Shown here piece by piece: positions 1 to 6,250 of a stretch of 23,327 nt of DNA. Position 1 is the first letter of the stretch. Every line of letters begins with the position of its first letter. Below the pieces are notes generated by a model that had not been told where the DNA came from, did not search any database, and saw only the letters and a list, made by a program, of their open reading frames with translations. This DNA comes from Microcaldota archaeon (GTDB lineage: Archaea > Micrarchaeota > Micrarchaeia > Norongarragalinales > CAINOH01). The position numbers and the translations under genes are program-made. The DNA is taken from contig DAHXMR010000184.1 in NCBI GenBank assembly GCA_027371655.1, forward strand, positions 1 through 23,327, written 5' to 3'.

Positions 1-2
1 TT

Positions 3-1064
3 ATGGCGGGCAAACAAGGCTCCGTGCGCCAAGGGCGCGAGCCGGTTTACATCCACCTTCCATCGGTGCGTTCGAGCGTCATCGGCTGCGTTTCGAAATG
101 GTTCGTGCACGCGTTTGCAGCGCGCGCCGGCGTCGAGGCGGGGCCCAGCATTGAAAAAGCCCTGCGCGGCGAAACGGACCCAAAATCGCGCAGGTTTTTG
201 TTCAGGCTTTCAAAGCTTGTTTCCGGCGCGCCGGCCGGCAAGCTGTTCGGCCGCGAGATACATTTCGTGATAGTGGACAACGCCGAGTTTTTCCACGAAA
301 AGCCCGCCGATGAATTGCATACTCCGGCGGCGATTGAGCGCGCGAGGCTCTTGAACAGGGTCGGCAACCCGCGCGGGGTGTTTGTGCATTACATTTCTCC
401 CAAAGACATGCGCGCGGTTCTCCCGCCAGGCAAGCCCGGAGCGAATTCGAATGAGTTTTTCCATTTCGCATATGCGGGCAGCCGCCGGCCCTCCGCAAAG
501 ATGGGGCCGGGCGGCGCCACGAACCTCGCGCTTTCGTACATAAAAACAATCCACGGCGGCCGCGGCCCTGCGTATTTTTTGCGGGTGGGCGACGACACGT
601 TTCCCCCGGTGTCCCGAAGCAGGGCGGGGGAAGATGGGGGGCGGCTTAATTTTTTCCGGGACTTGGAGCGCGTGGTGACCGGGGAGAAGCGGATAGATTT
701 CCCGGGTTACGACGGGTACCCGGATATGTCTGCAAAAAGGGAGCGCGCAACCAGCGCAAACCTCGCTTTTATTTTGCGCAAGGCGAAGCCGTCGCAGCTT
801 CCCTATTACGCTACGGAATCCAACGAGGACATGACCTATCGTTTCAAGGGGGAAACCTTCAACGTGCCGGCTTACCTTATCCACGCGGGCGGCAAAAGCA
901 CGTGGTATGACTCAACTAGGATGTGGTTCGGAAGCCGCAAGTTCGACCCCGAAAAGAAGGTTGCGGGGGTGCCGATGGCGTTCGCAAAGCGCGTGATGGC
1001 GCGTTCCGGCCTGCGGCTTCCCACCACGAAACCCGCAAAAACCCGTTCGAAAGCGGCGGCGTAA
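3..1064 (+). CDS. Unknown protein, possibly glycosyltransferase-like (353 aa)
   Basis: I do not recognise this protein. It is basic and soluble with no signal peptide or membrane segment. The ATG lies two bases inside the window, so the true start may be further upstream. Two spots faintly recall GT-A type glycosyltransferases: an acidic GDDTF motif near residue 199, which could act as a DxD-like metal site, and NEDMTYRF near residue 275, which resembles the ED...R motif of some family 2 enzymes. This is weak and could be chance. The C-terminal tail is rich in Lys, Arg, Thr and Ala. The stop codon lies in the loop of a GC-rich hairpin followed by T-rich sequence. GC-rich codon use and the long open frame support a real gene; the function is open. 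Confidence 0.7.
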   Translation: MAGKQGSVRQGREPVYIHLPSVRSSVIGCVSKWFVHAFAARAGVEAGPSIEKALRGETDPKSRRFLFRLSKLVSGAPAGKLFGREIHFVIVDNAEFFHEKPADELHTPAAIERARLLNRVGNPRGVFVHYISPKDMRAVLPPGKPGANSNEFFHFAYAGSRRPSAKMGPGGATNLALSYIKTIHGGRGPAYFLRVGDDTFPPVSRSRAGEDGGRLNFFRDLERVVTGEKRIDFPGYDGYPDMSAKRERATSANLAFILRKAKPSQLPYYATESNEDMTYRFKGETFNVPAYLIHAGGKSTWYDSTRMWFGSRKFDPEKKVAGVPMAFAKRVMARSGLRLPTTKPAKTRSKAAA

Positions 1065-1080
1065 ACTGCCCTTGCCGCCG
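1054..1080 (+). terminator. Hairpin terminator candidate spanning the first gene's stop
   Basis: CGGCGGC (1054-1060) can pair with GCCGCCG (1074-1080), a perfect 7-bp stem whose loop contains the TAA stop. T-rich tracts follow at about 1088-1112. The role is inferred. Confidence 0.4.
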
Positions 1081-1116
1081 GCCTGCGGTTTTGCGCTGTT
1101 TTTGGGGCTTTTAAAC

Positions 1117-1132
1117 CGCGAAAGCCTTTTAT
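1117..1132 (+). promoter_or_regulatory. Possible BRE/TATA element for a small RNA
   Basis: CGCGAAAGCCTTTTATT resembles an archaeal BRE (CGAAA) followed by an AT-rich box. Transcription would begin near 1150-1158, about 150 nt before the next gene. That gene has its own TATA box, so this element more likely serves the hairpin RNA at 1171-1240. The match to consensus is imperfect. Confidence 0.35.
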
Positions 1133-1149
1133 TGCACCGTTCATCAATT

Positions 1150-1240
1150 ACTGCACGGATTCTGTGAAGGTGGGTTGAACTGGTCGCCGCACCGGCGTTA
1201 TGGCCGGTCTAATTTTCATCGTGCGACCCAGTTCATTTTA
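1150..1240 (+). ncRNA. Candidate small structured RNA
   Basis: The gap between the first gene and the rhomboid gene holds a strong fold. TGAACTGG (1176-1183) pairs with CCAGTTCA (1228-1235). TCGC (1184-1187) continues the stem with GCGA (1223-1226), giving 12 bp with one bulged C (1227). Inside, ACCGGC (1191-1196) pairs with GCCGGT (1203-1208) around a 6-nt loop, leaving a 14-nt one-sided internal loop (1209-1222). A TTTTA tract follows the outer stem, and a possible TATA element lies upstream at a suitable distance. I cannot match it to tRNA, C/D box, H/ACA, RNase P or SRP RNA. It could instead be a terminator or a protein-binding hairpin. Confidence 0.35.
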
Positions 1241-1276
1241 TCGTCCTTCAGCGCAAGCGCTGGCGGGCGGGTTTCG

Positions 1277-1284
1277 GTTTAATA
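1277..1284 (+). promoter_or_regulatory. TATA box of the rhomboid gene
   Basis: GTTTAATA is centred about 27 nt upstream of the ATG at 1308. This spacing places transcription start at or next to the start codon, so the mRNA is probably leaderless. No Shine-Dalgarno sequence is visible. Confidence 0.55.
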
Positions 1285-1307
1285 GTTTGCCCCGCTAATT
1301 TTCACTC

Positions 1308-2126
1308 ATGCCAGCGCCTTCCACGTCCGGGCGGATTCCTTTTGCCACGCTTGCGTTGTGCGCACTCGTTTTGGGCGCGTATTTTTTCCTGTCCGGGGGC
1401 AACCCGTACATTTCCGACGCGGCGTTCGGCCCGCTTGCCGTGGTTTGGGGCGCGGGGGCGCCCGCTTCCGGAGTTTTCACCCATTTGTTTTTGCACGTGG
1501 GCCTGCAGCATTTGTTCGGCAACCTGGTTCCCCTGCTTTTTTTCGGCGCCGTCCTCGAGCTTGCGGCGGGCTGGCTTGGCGTTGCCGCGGTGTTTTTCAT
1601 TTCGGGAATTTTGTCCGGAGCGCTTTTTTCTTTCCTTAACCCCGGAGTTCCCCTTGCCGGCGCGAGCGCCGCGGTTTCCGGCCTGATGGGCGCGGCGCTG
1701 GTGGTGAAGCCGCGGCAGGCGCTTGCGTTGTTGCTTGCCACGCCCCTTGTTTTGCAGTTTTTGGTGATTCCCGCTGTGAATCTGGCGTCAAGCGCTTATT
1801 CGCAGGGCGTTTCTCAGGCCGCGGGGCGGTTGCAGGGTGAAGTGAACACGCTTGTGGAACAGAACAGGACCGCCGAGGCCGAGGCAGTTTCGCAGAAGCT
1901 TGTGCAGGTGAAACAACAGGAGTCTCAAATTTCGGAGGGAAAGGCGCGGGAGCGGGAGTCGCAGACGAGCCTTGCCGTGCACTTGTTCGGCGCGCTTTCC
2001 GGCGTGCTTTTCATCGCGCTTTTCAGGCGCAAGGCCCTTGAGCGCGGGCGGGCGGAGTTCGCGGATTTGGGCGAATCGCTTTACCTTGCGGTGCGCAAGG
2101 CGAAGAAGGCGCTAAAGCTGCGTTGA
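1308..2126 (+). CDS. Rhomboid-family intramembrane serine protease with inserted hydrophilic segment
   Basis: This is a rhomboid-like membrane protease of 272 aa, which would cleave substrate helices within the membrane. Visible hallmarks are HLFLHVGLQHLFGN (residues 59-72), matching the conserved His/Asn oxyanion region with H68 and N72; GAS at 118-120, giving nucleophile Ser120, although the usual GxSG reads GASA; and VHLFGALSG (224-232), giving catalytic His225. Hydrophobic segments cover roughly residues 11-30, 57-83, 88-110, 116-133, 137-158 and 221-238. Unusually, about 60 hydrophilic, Gln/Glu/Arg-rich residues (160-220), likely a coiled coil, separate the Ser-bearing helix region from the His-bearing helix. 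The C-terminus is basic. The gene has its own TATA box and converges on the tRNA-Cys gene. The family call is solid; whether it is an active protease is an inference. Confidence 0.87.
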   Translation: MPAPSTSGRIPFATLALCALVLGAYFFLSGGNPYISDAAFGPLAVVWGAGAPASGVFTHLFLHVGLQHLFGNLVPLLFFGAVLELAAGWLGVAAVFFISGILSGALFSFLNPGVPLAGASAAVSGLMGAALVVKPRQALALLLATPLVLQFLVIPAVNLASSAYSQGVSQAAGRLQGEVNTLVEQNRTAEAEAVSQKLVQVKQQESQISEGKARERESQTSLAVHLFGALSGVLFIALFRRKALERGRAEFADLGESLYLAVRKAKKALKLR

Positions 2127-2134
2127 TTGAAAAA

Positions 2135-2252
2135 AGCGGGGAGAGGGAGTTGAACCCCCTTGATTCGCTTGCCGCACGCTTGCTTTGCTCCCTTGGTAAA
2201 AAAGGAAAACAAGCAACTGCAGGCGAACGCGTAGCCGTTCCGCCATCCCCGC
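2135..2252 (-). tRNA. tRNA-Cys (GCA) with a 47-nt intron at 37/38
   Basis: On the minus strand the acceptor GCGGGGA (2252-2246) pairs with TCCCCGC (2142-2136), and the discriminator at 2135 is U, as expected for tRNA-Cys. The D stem is GCG/CGC, the anticodon stem is TTCGC/GCGAA, the anticodon loop is CTGCAG plus A, and the T arm is GGGGG-TTCAACT-CCCTC with one G-U pair. The anticodon is GCA. An intron lies between G37 (2217) and A38 (2169), at 2170-2216. Its ends form a bulge-helix-bulge: CUGC (32-35) pairs with intron GCGG, flanked by 3-nt bulges AG^U and CA^A, with a further helix GCUUG/CAAGC inside. No CCA is encoded, and a T-run follows as a terminator. I first read this as Leu, but the anticodon and U73 settle it as Cys. 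Confidence 0.93.
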
Positions 2253-2276
2253 GCAGGAGAGTTATTGTCTTCAGGC

Positions 2277-2288
2277 AAATTAATTACC
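2277..2288. promoter_or_regulatory. AT-rich shared promoter region (tRNA-Cys / unknown gene)
   Basis: AAATTAATTACC lies about 25-35 nt upstream of both the tRNA-Cys 5' end (2252, minus) and the ATG at 2311 (plus). It could provide a TATA box in either direction. The assignment rests on position only. Confidence 0.35.
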
Positions 2289-2310
2289 CTTTTCTTGTAT
2301 AACCTGGTTT

Positions 2311-2817
2311 ATGGAAATGGCGGGCGGCAAGGCGCGTAAAAGCATTCTTAAAACGCCATTCGGCGCGGGCGCATCGCGGGTTTTTGATGCGGTTTACGCT
2401 GCTTATCCCAGCGGCAAGCCCATAAAGGGGCTGGTGTCCGTTTCGGGGAAGTTTACGCTGGAAGGCAGCACTCCGCATTTTCAAATCAGTTACAGGCTCG
2501 CCCCGCTTGGCGGCGAAGTCACGAAAGAGCAGGCGGACAAATTCGTGCGTTATTGCCGGACCAAGGGGATAAGCGTCCAAAACGTCCTTTCAAAAGACCG
2601 CCGCTTGGGCCCGATTGCCACCCAAAGCCATCCGGTAGCTTTGCTTTCCCAGTCGGATTTGCCGGCCGGACACGCCGCTTTGCTGCGGGGGTTGGGGGAA
2701 TTCCGCAAGGCCGGGGCGAACAATGAGCGGATAATGGCGCTTGTAACGGAATCCCACGGCGACCAGTTAGCATGGCATTTGGTCGAACGCGCGTGGAAAA
2801 AACTTGAAGGGCATTAG
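2311..2817 (+). CDS. Hypothetical protein (168 aa)
   Basis: I do not recognise this protein. It is basic, soluble and free of Cys clusters or membrane segments. The N-terminal half looks like a small alpha/beta fold (SVSGKFTLEG, HFQISYRLAP). It is followed by a helical stretch with KEQADKFVRYCRTKG and a C-terminal helix ending in WHLVERAWKKLEGH. Two in-frame ATGs (codons 1 and 3) are possible starts; the first fits the upstream AT-rich element for a leaderless transcript. It converges with iscU, leaving 9 nt between the stop codons, and is not co-directional with any neighbour, so context gives no hint of function. Confidence 0.65.
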   Translation: MEMAGGKARKSILKTPFGAGASRVFDAVYAAYPSGKPIKGLVSVSGKFTLEGSTPHFQISYRLAPLGGEVTKEQADKFVRYCRTKGISVQNVLSKDRRLGPIATQSHPVALLSQSDLPAGHAALLRGLGEFRKAGANNERIMALVTESHGDQLAWHLVERAWKKLEGH

Positions 2818-2826
2818 TGCCGGCGG

Positions 2827-3207
2827 CTACTTCTTCTTTTTTGACTCGTAGTCTCGTATCGCCGCGTGCAATGCGTCCGCGGCAAGGTTCGAGCAGTGCA
2901 TCTTGATGGGCGGCAGGCCGCCGAGGGAGTCGGCGACGTCTGCGCGCGTGATTTTCATCGCTTCCTCGACGGTTTTTCCCTTGGCCAAGTCGGTCGTCAT
3001 GCTGCTTGTGGCAATGGCCGCGCCGCAGCCGTACGTCTTGAATTTGATGCCCGCGATTTTGCCGCCTTTCACCTTGATGTAAATGGACATCACGTCCCCG
3101 CACGTCGGGTTGCCCACGGTGCCCACTCCGTCGGCGTTTTTTATTTCCCCGACGTTGTGGGGCTTTCGGAAGTGCTCCATGACTTTTTCGGAATACAAGT
3201 CCGCCAT
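2827..3207 (-). CDS. iscU: IscU-type Fe-S cluster scaffold protein
   Basis: This is the scaffold on which [2Fe-2S] clusters are assembled with sulfur from IscS before transfer to apo-proteins. At 126 aa it has the normal IscU length. It begins with YSEKVMEHFRKPHNVG and carries the three conserved cysteines in their usual contexts: Cys36 in NPTCGD, Cys61 in YGCGAAIA and Cys105 in MHCSNLA. The ATG at 3207 is chosen because it begins exactly where the family begins and has a purine-rich GGTGGAAAG just upstream; the frame stays open further upstream but that part is not IscU-like. The C-terminus is a Lys-rich tail. It is the last gene of the regulator-iscS-iscU operon, 34 nt after iscS. In archaea the SUF system is more usual, so an ISC pair is notable. 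Confidence 0.95.
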   Translation of the reverse strand: MADLYSEKVMEHFRKPHNVGEIKNADGVGTVGNPTCGDVMSIYIKVKGGKIAGIKFKTYGCGAAIATSSMTTDLAKGKTVEEAMKITRADVADSLGGLPPIKMHCSNLAADALHAAIRDYESKKKK

Positions 3208-3241
3208 TTTCTTTCCACCATCAAAAATGTTTTTTTGGGAA

Positions 3242-4474
3242 CTAATCCTCGGTTCCTTCGCGGTCGTGTTTTCCGTAGCAAGCGTTTGTCCCGATTGCGG
3301 CCGCGGCGCCTTTCGCGTTGTAGAGGGGGGACATTTCGCGCAACGCGGCAACGGTTTTCTTGATTGCCGAAACGGTTTTTTCAACCGCCTTCGCGTCCGT
3401 GCTTTTTCCAAGCGTCAGGCGCAGGCTTCCGTGCGCGTCGACGTGCGCGAGCCCAAGGGCTTTGAGCACGTGCGATGGTTCAAGCGAGTGCGACGAGCAC
3501 GCGGATCCGGTGGACGCGGCGATTCCCAAGTCGTCGAGCCGAAGCACGAGCCCCTCGCCTTCGATGTACTTGAAGCCGAAGTTCGCGTTGTTGGGCAGGC
3601 GTTTTTCTCGGCTTCCGTTAAGCCACGAATCGGGCACTTGCGTTAGCACCGAATTGATGAGCATGTCGCGCAGTCCTTGCAACCGGAGGCTTTCGGCCGC
3701 AAGTTCTTTCTGCGATAGTTCAAGCGCCTTGGCAAGCCCCACGATGCCCGCGACGTTTTCCGTGCCCGAGCGCTTTCCGTGTTCGTGGTGGCCGCCGTGG
3801 GTGATGGGCGAAAGAAGCGTGCCCTTGCGCACGAAAAGCGCGCCGACGCCCTTTGGGCCGTAGAATTTGTGCGCCGAAATCGAAAGCAAATCGACTCCCA
3901 GGGACTGCACGTTTGTGGGGGTTTTGCCGGCGCTTTGCACCGCGTCCGTGTGGAAAGTTATCCCATGTTGCTTTGCGATTTTTCCAATTTCGGCGATGGG
4001 TTGCATGGCGCCTATTTCGTTGTTCGCGTGCATTACCGTGATTAGTGCGGTCTTGCCGGTGATTGCGCGCTCGAGGTCTTCGGTCCGCACCAAGCCCTCG
4101 GCGTAAACGGGGAGGTAGGTGGTGGAAAATCCCTGTTTTTCCAAAAACTTGCACGCGTTGAGCACGGCGTGGTGCTCGATGGCGCTTGTGATTATGTGGT
4201 TGCCTTTTGCCTTTTGCGCAAGCGCGGCCCCGATTATCGCGAGGTTGTCGGCCTCGGTGCCCCCCGAAGTGAAAATTATTTCGTCCGGGCTTGTGGCGCC
4301 AAGGGAGTTGGCAACGCTTTTTCTCGCGGTTTCAAGCGCCTCCTTTGCCGCCCGGCCCTCGGCGTGCAGCGACGAGGCGTTCCCGAAGGTTTTCCCGAAA
4401 AACGGAAGCATTGCCTTAACGACTTCCGGCCGCACGGGCGTGGTCGCGGAGTGGTCCAGATAAATTCTCTTCAT
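3242..4474 (-). CDS. iscS: Cysteine desulfurase, IscS/NifS family
   Basis: This PLP enzyme converts cysteine to alanine and passes the persulfide sulfur to IscU. The protein is 410 aa. It starts with IYLDHSATTPVRPEV; EHHAVLN supplies the PLP-stacking His (about 102), HTDAVQSAGK the PLP-binding Asp/Gln region, SISAHKFYGPKG the Schiff-base Lys (about 203), and STGSACSSHSLEPSHVL the mobile loop with active-site Cys (about 326). I prefer the ATG at 4474, since family members begin at this point. An ATG at 4501, directly abutting the regulator stop (TGA|ATG), would add nine residues and cannot be excluded. The C-terminal tail after MSPLYNAKG is a short extension with an extra Cys. It is the middle gene of the operon, and the tight spacing implies co-transcription. 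Confidence 0.96.
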   Translation of the reverse strand: MKRIYLDHSATTPVRPEVVKAMLPFFGKTFGNASSLHAEGRAAKEALETARKSVANSLGATSPDEIIFTSGGTEADNLAIIGAALAQKAKGNHIITSAIEHHAVLNACKFLEKQGFSTTYLPVYAEGLVRTEDLERAITGKTALITVMHANNEIGAMQPIAEIGKIAKQHGITFHTDAVQSAGKTPTNVQSLGVDLLSISAHKFYGPKGVGALFVRKGTLLSPITHGGHHEHGKRSGTENVAGIVGLAKALELSQKELAAESLRLQGLRDMLINSVLTQVPDSWLNGSREKRLPNNANFGFKYIEGEGLVLRLDDLGIAASTGSACSSHSLEPSHVLKALGLAHVDAHGSLRLTLGKSTDAKAVEKTVSAIKKTVAALREMSPLYNAKGAAAAIGTNACYGKHDREGTED

Positions 4475-4501
4475 TTTTTCCAACTCGTTTGGTTTTCTCA
4501 T

Positions 4502-4855
4502 TCAACACGGGGATTTGCAAACGTTGCAGCCCTTTTGGGTCGAGCATTTGCTTGCGATGCCGCACACCGCGCCGGAATAGCGCAAGGAGCGGCAGATTTC
4601 GCAAACCTTTTTGTCGAAGCCTTCCTTTTTCGAGTAAAACTCGTCCACCGCCTTGGCGATTGCCGCTTCGGCTTTTTTTCCCAACGGTTTTGCGCGGCTT
4701 TCGCTCAGGTAAAAGCTGACGGCGGCGCCGGTGATGCCGAGCTCGCGGGCGATTTCCGTCTGCTTTTTCCCCTCTTTTTTCATCCTGCTTGCGAACTGCC
4801 TTCTTATGAAGGGCAGCACTTCCTTGACGACTATCTCGCAGGGTATCGTGGGCAT
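4502..4855 (-). CDS. HTH transcriptional regulator with Cys-rich C-terminus, candidate Fe-S sensor
   Basis: This 117-aa protein resembles the archaeal predicted regulators of the COG2522 type. It opens with a short PCEIVVKEVLPFIRRQ helix, followed by a helix-turn-helix around residues 31-52 (KQTEIARELGITGAAVSFYL). A linker helix leads to a compact C-terminus with seven cysteines at 85, 88, 98, 104, 110, 113 and 117; an eighth is Cys6. Such a cluster could hold an Fe-S centre or zinc. It is the first gene of the operon with iscS and iscU, so it is plausibly a local Fe-S status sensor, analogous in role but not in family to bacterial IscR. A TATA box and a perfect palindrome sit directly upstream, suggesting autoregulation. 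The HTH call and operon position are firm; cluster binding is an inference. Confidence 0.85.
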   Translation of the reverse strand: MPTIPCEIVVKEVLPFIRRQFASRMKKEGKKQTEIARELGITGAAVSFYLSESRAKPLGKKAEAAIAKAVDEFYSKKEGFDKKVCEICRSLRYSGAVCGIASKCSTQKGCNVCKSPC

Positions 4856-4862
4856 GCAGAAA

Positions 4863-4875
4863 TTAACACTGTTAA
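4863..4875. promoter_or_regulatory. Palindromic operator candidate of the isc operon
   Basis: TTAACACTGTTAA is a perfect 6+1+6 palindrome. It lies between the operon's TATA box (4876-4887, minus strand) and the regulator ATG (4855), covering the region just upstream of the expected transcription start. A repressor bound here would block TFIIB/polymerase loading. The first gene encodes an HTH protein, the natural candidate ligand. Confidence 0.6.
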
Positions 4876-4887
4876 GATTTTAAAGCA
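4876..4887 (-). promoter_or_regulatory. TATA box of the isc operon
   Basis: On the minus strand TGCTTTAAAATC is centred about 26 nt upstream of the regulator ATG at 4855. This predicts a leaderless start for the operon. Confidence 0.65.
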
Positions 4888-4930
4888 TTGCGGAACTGGC
4901 AAGATAATCAGCGGAAAGGCACTAGTTGCG

Positions 4931-4940
4931 CCTATTTATG
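4931..4940 (+). promoter_or_regulatory. TATA box of the DUF3800 gene
   Basis: CCTATTTATG is centred about 27 nt before the ATG at 4963. This supports that ATG over the upstream in-frame codon at 4888, which lies before the TATA box. Confidence 0.55.
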
Positions 4941-4962
4941 TTTTCGGCTTTTTCTTTTTGGT

Positions 4963-5640
4963 ATGCAGTATGCTTATTTGGATATTTCTGGCGATATTTC
5001 TGATCCCAAACAAGGGGTTTCGGTAATTGGCTTGGTTACCTGTCCTGACCCGCGCTTGCCGCAGCTTCTTCTAAAAGTGCCGCGCCCAGCGCACGAGCAA
5101 GTGGCGAGTTATTTTCGTGAATTTGGCGAGTATAAATTTTCGGGCATGTTGAAAGCTAAGCCGCGTGTAGTCGAACTTCTCGAAAACACGTTGAAAAGCA
5201 TACGCGCAGAACCAACGATATCTGGCCAGCTTGCAGTGATAAAGGCGCAGGCTAGTCTGCCCTTTGGTTGTTGTATTTCGCTTGCTTCGGGGTTACCCCC
5301 ATCTGGGGGGTTAACTGTATTCGCCGATAAGGGTAGTGTGGAGCAATTTGATTATTTTGTGCAGATTGCCGGTCAATCTGGCGACCCTAGGGTCAAATCG
5401 ATTATTGGGTTAGTGCCAAAAGATGCGGATATCGAACAGAAAATTGGCAGTTTAGCGGCGCGTGCCAAAATTAATGCGCCCACCTGCCAGAAAATTAAAA
5501 TCAATCACGTTAACTCCTGCGATTTCAAAGGAATTCAACTTGCTGATTTAGTCGCTGGCGCGGCATTTCAAAAAGAGGCTAGATCTGATGCGCGTTGGAT
5601 TGAACTGCTTGCGGGTAAGTTCAGAATAACCCACATTTGA
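4963..5640 (+). CDS. DUF3800 domain protein
   Basis: This 225-aa protein carries the two end motifs of the DUF3800 family: an N-terminal YLDISGD (usually LDESGD) and a C-terminal GIQLADLVAGA, with a central VFADKGS. DUF3800 proteins are predicted to have an RNase H-like fold with acidic metal-binding residues and are common in mobile or defence-linked contexts, but their biochemical role is not established. The usual Glu in DESGD is replaced by Ile, which may affect activity. The start is chosen from the TATA spacing and from the family N-terminus. Codon use is visibly more AT-rich than in the dnaG or isc genes, hinting at acquisition. A near-perfect hairpin (5291-5315) lies inside the gene. 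It is divergent from the isc operon and has no partner gene in the same direction. Confidence 0.8.
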   Translation: MQYAYLDISGDISDPKQGVSVIGLVTCPDPRLPQLLLKVPRPAHEQVASYFREFGEYKFSGMLKAKPRVVELLENTLKSIRAEPTISGQLAVIKAQASLPFGCCISLASGLPPSGGLTVFADKGSVEQFDYFVQIAGQSGDPRVKSIIGLVPKDADIEQKIGSLAARAKINAPTCQKIKINHVNSCDFKGIQLADLVAGAAFQKEARSDARWIELLAGKFRITHI

Positions 5641-5814
5641 TTAATAAGAACGAGCGGCACTCCTACTTGTCCCCCTGCTATGCGGGGTTCATCCGTTGGG
5701 AAGCTACCGCAGTATAACAGCAACTTTGGTTGAATATTAACCTAGCGTTTTCTATAAAGTTAAAAGTCAAACTAAGACAATTGACGAATCGCTAGTCTTG
5801 GTTTGTCGTGTTTT
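5641..5814. other. Intergenic gap with a GC-rich hairpin
   Basis: This 174-nt AT-rich gap lies between the converging DUF3800 and GIY-YIG genes. It contains one GC-rich patch (about 5653-5710) with a hairpin, CCCC (near 5672) pairing with GGGG (near 5684). I see no tRNA, repeat array or convincing small gene. It may be a bidirectional terminator or the remnant of a lost gene. Confidence 0.3.
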
Positions 5815-6246
5815 TTATCTACCAATTGCTTTGCGCAGGCCATTTAACGTTCTTCCTCGCTCTGCAATCTCCCGCCGAACTAGTTTTTCTAGTTCACGAT
5901 GGTGGGGAATTTGCCCCAACTGCCTATTTCCTCGCGGTTTAGATACGTGTAGAACGAGCGTTTCGATGTCTTTCAAGTATTTGACGCGGTTTATTATGAA
6001 AATACTGAAACGGTTCCATTTTCCAGCATGGCGGTCTTTCATATGCCATTTACAGCGGCTGTGCAGATCCTTGGCTATTCCTACATAGTATAGCGTATCG
6101 TTGTAGTATAATGCATAAATTCCGGATTTACCTTCCAAATGCTCTTGGATGATCTCGGCTATTCCTTCAAAGGATTCCGCAGGCACGCTTTCAAGTACGC
6201 CCTTTATCAACGCGCCTTTACCAGACCGGTTTTGCCGCCGACGCAT
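5815..6246 (-). CDS. GIY-YIG nuclease domain protein
   Basis: This 143-aa protein contains a complete GIY-YIG endonuclease core: GIY at residues 42-44, YVG (the YIG position) at 54-56, the catalytic Arg at about 64 in LHSRCKWH, and the metal-binding Glu at about 95 in KDIETLVL. The first 40 residues are a helical extension, and the basic C-terminus (REIAERGRTLNGLRKAIGR) could bind DNA. The ATG at 6246 lies 4 nt after the stop of the KaiC-like gene, so translation is probably coupled. Base composition is more AT-rich than in the upstream gene, so it may have been added to the operon. Relatives act in repair, restriction or homing; which role applies here cannot be read from the sequence. Confidence 0.88.
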   Translation of the reverse strand: MRRRQNRSGKGALIKGVLESVPAESFEGIAEIIQEHLEGKSGIYALYYNDTLYYVGIAKDLHSRCKWHMKDRHAGKWNRFSIFIINRVKYLKDIETLVLHVSKPRGNRQLGQIPHHRELEKLVRREIAERGRTLNGLRKAIGR

Positions 6247-6250
6247 CGAA

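Noticed and set aside
2135..2252. First reading of the tRNA as tRNA-Leu
   Set aside because: The variable arm is short, the anticodon is GCA and the discriminator is U, all of which fit tRNA-Cys and not Leu.
4169..5026. 285-codon plus-strand frame across iscS and the regulator
   Set aside because: It is antisense to two well-recognised genes and spans their shared promoter and the start of the DUF3800 gene.
5641..5740. Minus-strand open stretch reading SFPTDEPRIAGGQVGVPLVL
   Set aside because: It is only about 45 codons long between stops, lacks a start codon and overlaps a GC-rich hairpin. It might be a relic, but nothing in the window supports a gene.
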